From Prevotella sp. (GTDB lineage Bacteria; Bacteroidota; Bacteroidia; Bacteroidales; Bacteroidaceae), in assembly GCA_022511075.1 (NCBI GenBank), contig JAFLSE010000013.1, positions 1-64,000 on the forward strand: a DNA stretch of 64,000 nucleotides, written 5' to 3'. Shown here one piece after another: positions 25,438-32,826 of this stretch. The notes under the pieces are model-generated. The model had not been told where the DNA came from, did no database searches, and was given only the letters and a program-made list of their open reading frames with translations. Made by a program: the position numbers and the translations under genes. Numbering within the stretch: the stretch's first letter is position 1; the number at the start of each line of letters is the position of its first letter.

Positions 25438-26934
25438 ATGCAAAGATATATCATAGCCATCGACCAGAGCACGTCTGCCACAAAGGCAGTGCTGTTCAGC
25501 GAGCAATGCTTCGTGGTGAACCGCATTAACGTGGCTCACAAGCAGTACTATCCACGACAGGGCTGGGTGGAGCACGATGCAGAGGAGATTTACCAAAACA
25601 CCGTGAGTGCGATACGCCAGGTAGTGGAGAAAGTAAAGAGTGAACTGCCCACCGACGAAGAAGTGCACTTCTCAATAGCCATAACCAATCAGAGAGAGAC
25701 GGTAGTGGTGTGGAACAGACTCACGGGCAAGCCCGTATGCAACGCCGTGGTGTGGCAGTGTCAGCGTGGTGCTGAGATATGCAACTCGCTGAAGGAACAA
25801 GGCTACACCGAGATGATAAAGGAAAAGACAGGACTCATCATAGACCCTTATTTTTCGGCAAGCGGTGTGAAATGGATTCTCGACAACGTTGAGGGCGCAC
25901 GCCAGCAGGCAAATCGCGGAGAGTTGCTGTTGGGAACAATAGACACGTGGCTCATCTGGAAACTCACCGAAGGCAAGGTGCACGCTACCGACTACACCAA
26001 CGCATCGCGTACATTATTATATAATATACACACGCTCGACTGGGACAACGAACTTTTGAGTCTGTTTACAATACCACACACAATGGTGCCGAAGGCGCTG
26101 CCTTGCGATGCCGTGTATGGCGATACCACAGTGGAAGATGTGTTCAGCGAGCCGGTGCAGATAGCAGGAGTGCTCGGCGACAGCCACGGCGCGCTTGCCG
26201 GTCAGATGTGTTTCGAGCCGGGCATGGGCAAGGCTACCTACGGCACAGGCTCATCGGTAATGGTGAACATCGGCGAGAATGCAGTATTGGCACCCGAAGG
26301 TCTCGTAACATCAGTTGGCTTTGCTGCGCAAGGCAAGGTGTTCTATGCCTTCGAGGGCAACATTCACTGCACGGGCGCAACGATAAAGTGGCTCGTTGAA
26401 AAACTGCGCCTCATAGAGAGTCCGGCAGTGATAGAGCAGCTTGCACTGAGTGTGAGCGACAACGGCGGCGTATATCTCGTGCCGGCATTCGCAGGACTCG
26501 GAGCACCGTGGTGGAACTCGCACGCAAAGGCAATGATATGTGGAATGACACTCGGAACGGAGACAGGACACATCTGCCGTGCTACGCTCGAGGCGATAGC
26601 ATACCAAGTGAAAGACCTCATCGACCTGATGACCTGCAATGCAGGAGTTGACCTGAAGGAGTTGCGCGTTGACGGCGGACCTACGAAGAACAAGCTGCTT
26701 ATGCAGTTCCAAGCCGATATGCTCGATGCACCTATCAACCGCAGCGATGTGGAGGAGGCTTCGGCAATGGGCGCAATGCTCATGAACGGACTGGCACGCG
26801 GACTGTGGAAAGACCTTGACGAGGTGGCTCGTCTGCGCACCACTGACAACCGCATAACGCCAACTATGGGTATGGAACAACGTGAACAACTCTACACAGG
26901 TTGGAAAGAGGCTGTGAAAATGGTAAACATATAA
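25438..26934 (+). CDS. FGGY-family carbohydrate kinase, glycerol-kinase-like
   Basis: A 498-residue sugar kinase. The fold is clearly that of glycerol kinase: DQSTSATKA at the start, NQRETVVVW, DPYFSASGVKWIL, GTIDTWLIWKLT, TDYTNASRTLLYNIHTLDWD, GDSHGALAGQ and DGGPTKNKLL. Residues aligning with the glycerol contacts Arg83, Glu84, Tyr135 and Asp245 of E. coli GlpK are kept, but the aligned region of Phe270 (GTGCF) reads GTGSS, hinting at a larger substrate. It lies between transketolase and isomerase genes, so an accessory ketose is likely. It could still be glycerol kinase. Confidence 0.85.
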   Translation: MQRYIIAIDQSTSATKAVLFSEQCFVVNRINVAHKQYYPRQGWVEHDAEEIYQNTVSAIRQVVEKVKSELPTDEEVHFSIAITNQRETVVVWNRLTGKPVCNAVVWQCQRGAEICNSLKEQGYTEMIKEKTGLIIDPYFSASGVKWILDNVEGARQQANRGELLLGTIDTWLIWKLTEGKVHATDYTNASRTLLYNIHTLDWDNELLSLFTIPHTMVPKALPCDAVYGDTTVEDVFSEPVQIAGVLGDSHGALAGQMCFEPGMGKATYGTGSSVMVNIGENAVLAPEGLVTSVGFAAQGKVFYAFEGNIHCTGATIKWLVEKLRLIESPAVIEQLALSVSDNGGVYLVPAFAGLGAPWWNSHAKAMICGMTLGTETGHICRATLEAIAYQVKDLIDLMTCNAGVDLKELRVDGGPTKNKLLMQFQADMLDAPINRSDVEEASAMGAMLMNGLARGLWKDLDEVARLRTTDNRITPTMGMEQREQLYTGWKEAVKMVNI

Positions 26935-26966
26935 CAAACAATAACTAAAAATACAAAACAACAACT

Positions 26967-28397
26967 ATGAAGAAACAAGCAAAACCAGGAATGGAAACCT
27001 TCGGACTGATAGTAGGAACACGCGCCTACTTCAACTCCGACCTTGCAATAGATGTAAGAAAGACGCTTCTTGAAGAACTTGAGAAAGCAGGTTACGGATA
27101 TGTGATTCTCGATGAGGAGGACACACCTACTGGCGGCTCAATGGAGACAGTGCAGGATGGCAAAAAGTGTGCAGAACTTTTCCGTGCCAACCGCGACGAG
27201 ATAGACGGCATTATCGTGTCGCTGCCTAACTTCGGTTTCGAGATTGGTATCATCAATGCCATCAGCCGTGCAGAACTCAACGTGCCAGTAATGGTACAGG
27301 CTTGCGACGATGAGAACGACAAGGTTGACCTTGACAGCCGCCGCGATGCTTTCTGCGGAAAGATTTCCGTGTGCAATAACCTCTATCAGTATGGCATTCC
27401 GTTCACAGATACCACGCTGCACACCTATTCTATTCACAGTCCGCTGATGATGCAGGACGTTGTGAAGTTTGCTGCCATCTGTCGTGTAGTAAAGAAACTC
27501 ACGCACATGCGCCTCGGACAGATTGGTACACGTCCGCTTGGTTTCAACACCTGCCGTGCAAGCGAGAAACTGCTGCAGCAGAGCGGCATCACCGTTGTGC
27601 CAGCCGACCTGTCGGAAATTATCTTCGCAGCAGAGCGCATTGCCGACGACGACCCTGCATTGGCAGAGAAGGTGCAGGCTATATGCCACTATGCAACCGT
27701 GCCTGAGGAATACAAGCAGAAAGTTGCAAAGCAGGCTAAGTTTGGACTTGCCGTTGAGCGTTGGATTGAGGAAAACGAGGTTGATGCGTGCGCTATTCAG
27801 TGCTGGGACAGCCTTGAGCAGAACTATGGTTGCGCAGCCTGCGTAACGATGTCTATGCTCGGTGAAAAACTCATTCCATGTGCATGCGAGACCGACCTTG
27901 CAGGTGCGGTGTCTATGTATGCCCTTCGTCTGGCAGCACAGCAGCCGGCAGCAATTCTCGACTGGAACAACAACTTTGCCGACGACCGCAACAAGTGCGT
28001 ATGCACTCACTGTGGTAACTTCCCGAAGAGTTTCGTGAAGAACGACATAAAGCTCGGCACTCTCGGCGTTCTCGGTCGCACGCTCGGCAAGGTGAACACC
28101 TTCGGTGCTGTATACGGCAAGTGTACAGAAGGCGAGTTCACATATTTCCGCATCTCCACCGACGACACTCTCGGCCGCATAAAGGCATATCTTGGCAAAG
28201 GTGATATGACCAACGACCCGTATGGAATGGACGGCTGCATCGCTGTTACGAAAGTGGACAACCTGCAAGGACTTATGAAGTTCATCTGCAAGAACGGCTT
28301 CGAGCATCACGTAGCAATGGTGCGCACAAACGTGGTGGATATCCTTACCGAGGCAATAGACAACTATCTCGGATGGGATTTGTATGTTCATGAATAA
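26967..28397 (+). CDS. L-fucose/L-arabinose isomerase-family protein
   Basis: A 476-residue protein of the COG2407 type, related to fucose and arabinose isomerases, which turn aldoses into ketoses with Mn. Visible marks include IVSLPNFGFEIG, LGQIGTRPLGFNTCRASEKLL, CAIQCWDSLEQNYGCAACVTM, PCACETDLAGAVSMYALRL, and a C-terminal CVCTHCGNFPKSF. The last is Cys-rich for the family. It is 32 bases after the kinase gene, so it could make the ketose that the kinase phosphorylates. Substrate unknown. Confidence 0.82.
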   Translation: MKKQAKPGMETFGLIVGTRAYFNSDLAIDVRKTLLEELEKAGYGYVILDEEDTPTGGSMETVQDGKKCAELFRANRDEIDGIIVSLPNFGFEIGIINAISRAELNVPVMVQACDDENDKVDLDSRRDAFCGKISVCNNLYQYGIPFTDTTLHTYSIHSPLMMQDVVKFAAICRVVKKLTHMRLGQIGTRPLGFNTCRASEKLLQQSGITVVPADLSEIIFAAERIADDDPALAEKVQAICHYATVPEEYKQKVAKQAKFGLAVERWIEENEVDACAIQCWDSLEQNYGCAACVTMSMLGEKLIPCACETDLAGAVSMYALRLAAQQPAAILDWNNNFADDRNKCVCTHCGNFPKSFVKNDIKLGTLGVLGRTLGKVNTFGAVYGKCTEGEFTYFRISTDDTLGRIKAYLGKGDMTNDPYGMDGCIAVTKVDNLQGLMKFICKNGFEHHVAMVRTNVVDILTEAIDNYLGWDLYVHE

Positions 28398-28449
28398 ATG
28401 ATAAAACATTTGGCTGCACTTGGCATCGAAGCCGGCTTCATCAGCCATC

Positions 28450-28505
28450 GCTCATAGTCTCGATGTCCATCGAGAGTACTCTCGAGGCTCATCGAGACTA
28501 TGAGC
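28450..28505. repeat. Long nested palindrome after the sugar operon
   Basis: A 16-bp perfect inverted repeat (GCTCATAGTCTCGATG at 28450-28465 and its complement at 28490-28505) encloses another 14-bp palindrome (CGAGAGTACTCTCG at 28471-28484). No U-run follows, so it is not a classic terminator. It lies between convergent genes. Confidence 0.8.
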
Positions 28506-28538
28506 GTTTAGTCAACATCTATGCCGTATTCTGCCAAT

Positions 28539-28850
28539 CTATGACTCTTTGATATCACAGAGTTCTGTTTCTATCTCTTTTCGTACTTCTTCCTTCACAC
28601 TGGCGCGAACCAATCCACTGACTTTTCTGTGTCCTCCTTTGGGAATACTGTGCCCTCCAAACGATGTAGACTCCTGAAGCCAGCTTACTTTCTGTCCACT
28701 GCAATGTGTTGTAATGTAGCGTGATGGGCTGTTCTTTGGCATCTCATCAAGTCTGTTGGGATTACGTCTTTTCATGTTGTCTCGGTAAGACAAATTATAG
28801 TTATCACATTGCTTTCGCATCCATTTATTTCTAAGTTTACTCTTACTCAT
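28539..28850 (-). CDS. Small basic hypothetical protein
   Basis: A 103-residue protein, strongly basic over its first 75 residues, with a Lys/Glu-rich C-terminal helix (VKEEVRKEIETEL). It contains CSGQKVSWLQESTSFGGHSIPKGGH, which I cannot assign. No signal peptide. A -7 box lies 42 bases upstream. A nucleic-acid-binding role would fit the charge but is a guess. Confidence 0.55.
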   Translation of the reverse strand: MSKSKLRNKWMRKQCDNYNLSYRDNMKRRNPNRLDEMPKNSPSRYITTHCSGQKVSWLQESTSFGGHSIPKGGHRKVSGLVRASVKEEVRKEIETELCDIKES

Positions 28851-28891
28851 TAATTACAATTTCTTTGATATAGTTTGCTACTTCTTTCTGC

Positions 28892-28899
28892 AAATATAG
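28892..28899 (-). promoter_or_regulatory. -7 box for the small basic protein gene
   Basis: Minus strand TATATTTG, 42 bases before the start codon. No -33 element was found. Confidence 0.4.
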
Positions 28900-28997
28900 G
28901 AATAATAAGAAAAAAATTCAATGAAACTTAGTTAATAAAATCAAAATGATGAAAGAAGTTTTTTCTTTAGCTTAATGAGGAAAATGATGTAAATTTG

Positions 28998-29079
28998 CCC
29001 CCCTCTGAAACCTCACCCCTCTGTCTATATCCCCCTTATAGGGGATAGACATAGAGGGGATAGAGGCTTCAGAGGGGGG
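28998..29079. repeat. 82-bp imperfect palindrome
   Basis: C-rich left arm (CCCCCCTCTGAAACCTC, then CCCCTCTGTCTATATCCCC) mirrors a G-rich right arm (GGGGATAGACATAGAGGGG, then GAGGCTTCAGAGGGGGG) with few mismatches and a loop of a few bases. It can fold into one long hairpin. Its form suggests a small non-coding mobile or REP-like element. Confidence 0.75.
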
Positions 29080-29147
29080 TAGGGCAGCGTTGCCTCGCCG
29101 ACGTGTGCCAGTTCGGCATCTAATTTGTTCATCAGTTTGTTTTCCAT
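29025..29147 (-). pseudogene. 40-codon leftward ORF interrupted by the palindrome
   Basis: A box TACCTTTG (29178-29171) stands 24 bases before an ATG at 29147. The frame begins MENKLMNKLDAELAHVGEAT, which looks like a normal start, then enters the palindrome, becomes Pro/Leu-rich and stops at 29025. The best reading is a gene cut by insertion of the repeat element, or a short remnant. It may be chance. Confidence 0.35.
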
Positions 29148-29198
29148 AATCGTTTTGTTTTGTCTTGTTGCAAAGGTACAAACAATCCGAAACAAAAT

Positions 29199-29248
29199 CC
29201 TCCTATATAGGAACTATAATAGGTACTATATAGGTCCTATATAGGAGG
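29199..29248. repeat. 50-bp palindrome rich in TATATAGG
   Basis: CCTCCTATATAGGA (29199-29212) and its exact complement TCCTATATAGGAGG (29235-29248) surround an AT-rich centre that repeats ACTATA and TATAGG. It lies just upstream of the interrupted small ORF's promoter and beside the duplicated membrane-protein copy. No function assigned. Confidence 0.75.
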
Positions 29249-29283
29249 TGCAAGTATCAATATTTATGCAAGTTATTGTAAAT

Positions 29284-29474
29284 TTATGAAAAATTTGCCA
29301 TTAAGAATCCTAAAAGGATAAAACCGAAAATAATCCACGCAATAGTAGTGCCGCAGCCTTCTAACAGAAAGCTGAAAATCTTGCCCTGTCCTTTGAGCCC
29401 CACCCAAGAAGTCCTCCACAAACGAAAAGCAGAACTAAAAGTGCCAAAAGCCCGATAAAAGTTAATATCTCCAT
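29284..29474 (-). pseudogene. Frameshifted copy of the 63-residue membrane protein
   Basis: This 191-base stretch is nearly identical to the intact 192-base gene at 31239-31430. One G is missing (minus strand, in the GGGTGGGG run at about 29395-29402), so after GGLLGWG the frame shifts and soon stops. The similarity extends a little beyond the gene on both sides, so it arose by segment duplication. Upstream of it (29490-29560) an open stretch ending in ETLNNKNSIKK and a stop may be the tail of another lost gene. Confidence 0.8.
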
Positions 29475-29600
29475 AGTTATTTATTTTTTGATGGAATTTT
29501 TGTTGTTTAGTGTTTCGTCAATATACTTTAGGATTTGGTCTCTCTGCCCAGAGTGAGCAGTCCACGGCTAATTCTTTTTAAAGTTATTGTTTAGGTTCAA

Positions 29601-30503
29601 CTATATTTTGAAATATTTTTTGATAATTTCTTTATAGTTTTCCTCATCTTCCAGTCTTTTGCCTGTCTTGTAATTCATAATATTACGAGACGTAAGATAA
29701 CCACACTGTGGAGAACTGAGAACGTAAAGATTCTCATAGTCTGCAAGCCCTTCAATTCTTTCCAACCAATCTCCCTTTGCTCGCATAATTATAATCATCT
29801 TCTTATCTGTCATTGCCTGCTTTATAAGTTGGTCTGAAAAGTCGTATGATGCAGGATATGGATATTTTTCGTTTTTCTTTTTTTTAAGTTGCCATACTAT
29901 TTCGTCTTTATCGTTTTTTACAGGTTTCAGTTTTTTTCTTGGAAAGTAAAATCCACTTGTGGAATGATAGGGGAAGTACTCGATGAAGAAGATGTCGGGT
30001 AGGCAATATTTTTGCTGACATTTTTCACCAGAACAATCTTCATTGAGAATTTCCTCAATTTCCCTCGTCCTGTCATGTAGCCATCCTGTACCTGTATGTT
30101 CTTTCCCATCATTGCCTGTTCCTTCTGCCCAATAGCAGGTATCTGAATCTAAGCGTAGATTTTTCTTGCATGCTTTTTTAAATTTATCTACTTCTTTGAA
30201 GTTATCATCAGGTTTACCTGGATTTAAGTTCAGGCAATACACCTTGCTGTCAGGATTTCCACCAAACGGGTCTGGTAGGCAGTCGAATGTCAATTCTACA
30301 TTTTTTGTCTCACCTGTTTTTTTATTAATCCATGTCTTGGCATTAATTTTCTCGGCGTATGCCTTTACTATTTCATCTATCTCGCCTTTTACATTATTCT
30401 TCTTTGCCCACTCTTCAAAAAAAGGAACGTCACGCTTGGCAATCTTCACTTTACCTTCTGTTAAGTGTTCCCACGGATTTTTCTCTTTCAATTGCTCTTC
30501 CAT
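29601..30503 (-). CDS. Hypothetical protein with possible uracil-DNA-glycosylase-like fold
   Basis: A protein of about 300 residues, cytoplasmic, Lys-rich. KVYCLNLNPGKPDD (NLNPG at 92-96), IFFIEYFPYHS, and LYVLSSPQCGYLT near the end are laid out like motifs of UDG-fold proteins, but the key residues cannot be confirmed by eye. ATG 30503 is chosen over the TTG at 30518. The 26-base leader (30514-30539) is identical to one before the gene at 30793-31173. A -7 box is in the repeat at 30564-30708. AT-rich, probably accessory. Confidence 0.55.
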   Translation of the reverse strand: MEEQLKEKNPWEHLTEGKVKIAKRDVPFFEEWAKKNNVKGEIDEIVKAYAEKINAKTWINKKTGETKNVELTFDCLPDPFGGNPDSKVYCLNLNPGKPDDNFKEVDKFKKACKKNLRLDSDTCYWAEGTGNDGKEHTGTGWLHDRTREIEEILNEDCSGEKCQQKYCLPDIFFIEYFPYHSTSGFYFPRKKLKPVKNDKDEIVWQLKKKKNEKYPYPASYDFSDQLIKQAMTDKKMIIIMRAKGDWLERIEGLADYENLYVLSSPQCGYLTSRNIMNYKTGKRLEDEENYKEIIKKYFKI

Positions 30504-30513
30504 AGTTCGCTCT

Positions 30514-30539
30514 TGCAATTTGCCTATACATTGCGAGGT
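30514..30539 (-). repeat. 26-bp leader repeat, copy 1
   Basis: Identical to 31181-31206. On the minus strand each copy lies just before a start codon that opens ATGGAAGA. Such a shared leader points to duplicated gene starts or a common regulatory signal. Confidence 0.8.
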
Positions 30540-30563
30540 CTTTTAGTTATTGGTATTAAATAT

Positions 30564-30708
30564 GGCACAAAGATAGACAAATTTTCTGAATTTTGTTCCA
30601 TTGTGAGCCATTTTTTCTTACGGTTGCAAAAATAATTCAATTTTACATAATCGGTTTGTTCCATTTTAGTCCTTTTTGCGCACAGGGAAAATGTTTTTAC
30701 CCATATAA
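30564..30708 (-). repeat. 145-bp promoter-bearing repeat, copy A
   Basis: About 95 percent identical to 40103-40248 by eye, in the same orientation. It includes a minus-strand -7 box TATCTTTG (30575-30568) pointing at the gene ending at 29601. A second box-like TATTTTTG lies further upstream in the repeat. It can encode about 35 codons of an open frame (MEQTDYVKLNYF...), which is probably incidental. Confidence 0.8.
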
Positions 30709-30792
30709 CCGAAATGGGCATCACCGTTGAAGTAATGCCCGTTTGCAAATAGTTGATGAAGTAGTGAATGCCAATGCAATGTTTATTCCTTA

Positions 30793-31173
30793 CTATTTTT
30801 TGTAGAATTTCTTCTGATGGAATACCCCATTCTCGTTCCAAAAGTCGAGAACGTATTCGTAATTTTCAGCTTTATAGCCATCTTCTATTATCATATCAGA
30901 CCAATCGTCAAGAATCCAATCTGCAAGACTGTCTAAATCTGTTATTTCTTCAGGAATTTCCCATTCATCATCAGCTTTCTCAGGATTCGAATAGGTTCCT
31001 CTCAATCGGCTATAGTCGTTTACCGAGTTAACGTTTTCCTCAAATGGATAGTATACCCCGTCTTTGATTAAGGCAGGATATGCATAAACATGTTCTCTCT
31101 CTCCGTCCCATTCGCAAAAACGTCTTACTACATTAAGTTCCATGATTCTCTCGTAACGATTGTTTTCTTCCAT
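30793..31173 (-). CDS. Acidic hypothetical protein
   Basis: A protein of 126 residues, strongly acidic, with Trp-rich stretches (ADWILDDWSDMI) and no signal peptide. MELNVVRRFCEWDGEREHVYAYPALIKDGVYYPF suggests a beta-rich start. I do not recognise it; acidic single-domain proteins in such islands are often immunity or inhibitor proteins, but nothing here proves that. Start ATG 31173 follows the 26-bp leader repeat. Confidence 0.5.
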   Translation of the reverse strand: MEENNRYERIMELNVVRRFCEWDGEREHVYAYPALIKDGVYYPFEENVNSVNDYSRLRGTYSNPEKADDEWEIPEEITDLDSLADWILDDWSDMIIEDGYKAENYEYVLDFWNENGVFHQKKFYKK

Positions 31174-31180
31174 AATCTTA

Positions 31181-31206
31181 TGCAATTTGCCTATACATTG
31201 CGAGGT
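31181..31206 (-). repeat. 26-bp leader repeat, copy 2
   Basis: Exact copy of 30514-30539, placed before the acidic hypothetical gene and after the small membrane-protein gene. Confidence 0.8.
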
Positions 31207-31238
31207 TTAAGTTATTTATAAAGTTAGTTATTGTCAAT

Positions 31239-31430
31239 TTATGAAAAATTTGCTATTAAGAATCCTAAAAGGATAAAACCGAAAATAATCCACGCAATAG
31301 TAGTGCCGCAGCCTTCTAACAGAAAGCTGAAAATCTTGCCCAGTCCTTTGAGCCCCCACCCAAGAAGTCCTCCACATACGAAAAGCAGAACTAAAAGTGT
31401 CAAAAGTCCGATAAAAGTTAATATCTCCAT
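31239..31430 (-). CDS. 63-residue membrane protein
   Basis: Two hydrophobic helices (about 3-28 and 43-61) joined by a Gly-rich turn (GGLLGWGLKGLGK). No family is recognised. It lies 2 bases after the M20-type peptidase gene. A near-identical second copy at 29284-29474 is broken by a frameshift, so this one is the functional copy. Small size and hydrophobicity could fit a toxin-like or membrane-anchor peptide. Confidence 0.6.
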   Translation of the reverse strand: MEILTFIGLLTLLVLLFVCGGLLGWGLKGLGKIFSFLLEGCGTTIAWIIFGFILLGFLIANFS

Positions 31431-31432
31431 AG

Positions 31433-32242
31433 CTATTTATTTGTGAGGTTTTCTATCATTTTCTGGGTTTCAGTTTTATATTCATGAGGATAGCGGCTGC
31501 GGAGTTTTTGCACTGTATGGAGAATAAAGTCGAGGCACTGTTCCAGTTCTGCCAATATCGTATGTTCTTCGTCCTTATGGGGCAGATAGTAGCCAGCAGG
31601 AATATTGGCGCAACTCACACCAATACCGTTCAGGGTCAGTGCCAATAGATCGGTAGTCTTTCCGTCGGTAATGATATAGCCATGACGCTCCGCTTCCAAT
31701 GCAGTCTCAAACTCTGCGCTGGCACAGGGAATGCCGCGCAGGTTGGTGTGAATTTCCTGCCCTCCTTTGCAGTCAGGTTCCAGCACATAAAGACTGTCGG
31801 CGAAGAACATCATATCCGCACGGTTGCTGCCTATGCAGCCTTTCTCCTCGCCTACTGCCATAAAGACTTTCAGGCGTTCGCATTCCTTCAGACAGCGCAG
31901 GCATACCCAGATGCCGTTCTTGTCGTCTGCCCCTAACCCCTCACGGCATTGCCTGCTGGTACTCCATCCATACAGCATACCCTCTTCCTCTCGCACCTCA
32001 AAGTCTTTACTATGTTCCGTCTGCACTTGATCCAGGTGGCAGCAAAGCGTTGGGTAACCACCTTCCGCTGTTCCTTTCGTTATGTACAAGTTGCCCCAAC
32101 CATCCATCCTAACTTCTGCCTCCGGCACGTGCGCAGACAAATAGTCGCGGACAAGGCAGATTAATGACCACTCACGCCCTGTTGGGGCGTGAGTGGCATA
32201 AAGTTGATGGAGTAGGTGAACATAATTCATCAAACAAAACAT
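31433..32242 (-). CDS. M20/M42-like metallopeptidase
   Basis: A 269-residue zinc peptidase. The dinuclear site is visible in order: CHLDQ (His), GLGADDKNG (Asp), GEEKGCIGS (Glu-Glu), LEPDCKGG (Asp), and YLPHKDEEH (His). The protein lacks most of the family's dimerisation/lid insert and is shorter than PepT (about 400), so it may be a compact aminopeptidase. ATG 32242 overlaps the previous stop by one base (TAATG). The flanking genes are lipoproteins and accessory genes. Confidence 0.75.
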   Translation of the reverse strand: MFCLMNYVHLLHQLYATHAPTGREWSLICLVRDYLSAHVPEAEVRMDGWGNLYITKGTAEGGYPTLCCHLDQVQTEHSKDFEVREEEGMLYGWSTSRQCREGLGADDKNGIWVCLRCLKECERLKVFMAVGEEKGCIGSNRADMMFFADSLYVLEPDCKGGQEIHTNLRGIPCASAEFETALEAERHGYIITDGKTTDLLALTLNGIGVSCANIPAGYYLPHKDEEHTILAELEQCLDFILHTVQKLRSRYPHEYKTETQKMIENLTNK

Positions 32243-32799
32243 TATTTGTTGTTATTTACTATTTTTTGGAAACGGTCAACCAACCCGTCATCACCAATCT
32301 TCTTTGCTACATCCAACATTTCTTTATATAGCCAACCTTCTGCGTTGTGCTCTTTGGCAATGGCAACAATTCGCATGATTCCATCCTTACCGTTTTCTTC
32401 TAATGTAACCATTGCCTCTTGCAATACCACATAGCGCAATGCTTCTTCATACAATTTCTTGGCAGATTCATATTTTGCTTTGCGTGCTGCTGCTACTGCA
32501 GCAGCATCTTCTTCCGAACTTGCTTTCCAGAATTCATACTCTTTAAGTTCATATTGTACTGACTCATTCAGCCTATCAACAATCTTGTAGGCATTATCCC
32601 AGTCCTGATTAGTGCAGGCTTTTTTGTAATCACCCTCGTATGATTCATAACTCCTTTCTTTACTTTTCACCTCTTCACTTTTCACCTCTTCACTTTCCAC
32701 CTCTTCACTTTTTTTATCAGCCCCACCACAACTAATGAATGTAGCAAAGAATGACAAAACTAAAATAGAATAAAGAAGATTTTTAATACTTTTCATCAT
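32242..32799 (-). CDS. Lipoprotein with SEEVK repeats
   Basis: A 185-residue lipoprotein (FATFISCGG lipobox). Directly after it a linker repeats SEEV(K/E), encoded by 15-bp tandem units. The rest is helical (DWDNAYKIVDRLNESV), similar in style to the lipoprotein at 34018-34539 (both have a 'GDYxxAYxIVDxM' type segment), suggesting paralogues with TPR-like helices. Function unknown. Confidence 0.65.
   Translation of the reverse strand: MMKSIKNLLYSILVLSFFATFISCGGADKKSEEVESEEVKSEEVKSKERSYESYEGDYKKACTNQDWDNAYKIVDRLNESVQYELKEYEFWKASSEEDAAAVAAARKAKYESAKKLYEEALRYVVLQEAMVTLEENGKDGIMRIVAIAKEHNAEGWLYKEMLDVAKKIGDDGLVDRFQKIVNNNK
32662..32706. repeat. Three 15-bp tandem units in a lipoprotein gene
   Basis: ACTTTTCACCTCTTC is repeated three times (the third has one change) and a partial fourth unit follows. 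It encodes the SEEVK linker. Copy number could vary between strains without breaking the frame. Confidence 0.8.
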
Positions 32800-32826
32800 A
32801 TCATGTATTTTAAGTTATTTATAATT

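Noticed and set aside
27138..28448. 436-codon leftward open frame opposite the isomerase gene
   Set aside because: Shadow; composition and lack of motifs are unlike a real protein.
28972..29181. 69-codon leftward frame
   Set aside because: Starts at a TTG within the promoter box and reads the palindrome in a different frame from the more natural ATG at 29147.
30524..30841. 105-codon frame across repeat copy A
   Set aside because: Runs through a promoter-bearing repeat and shares only the repeat-encoded part with the other copy; no conserved start.
32662..32706. Short tandem array as a CRISPR
   Set aside because: Units of 15 bp without spacers, inside a reading frame.
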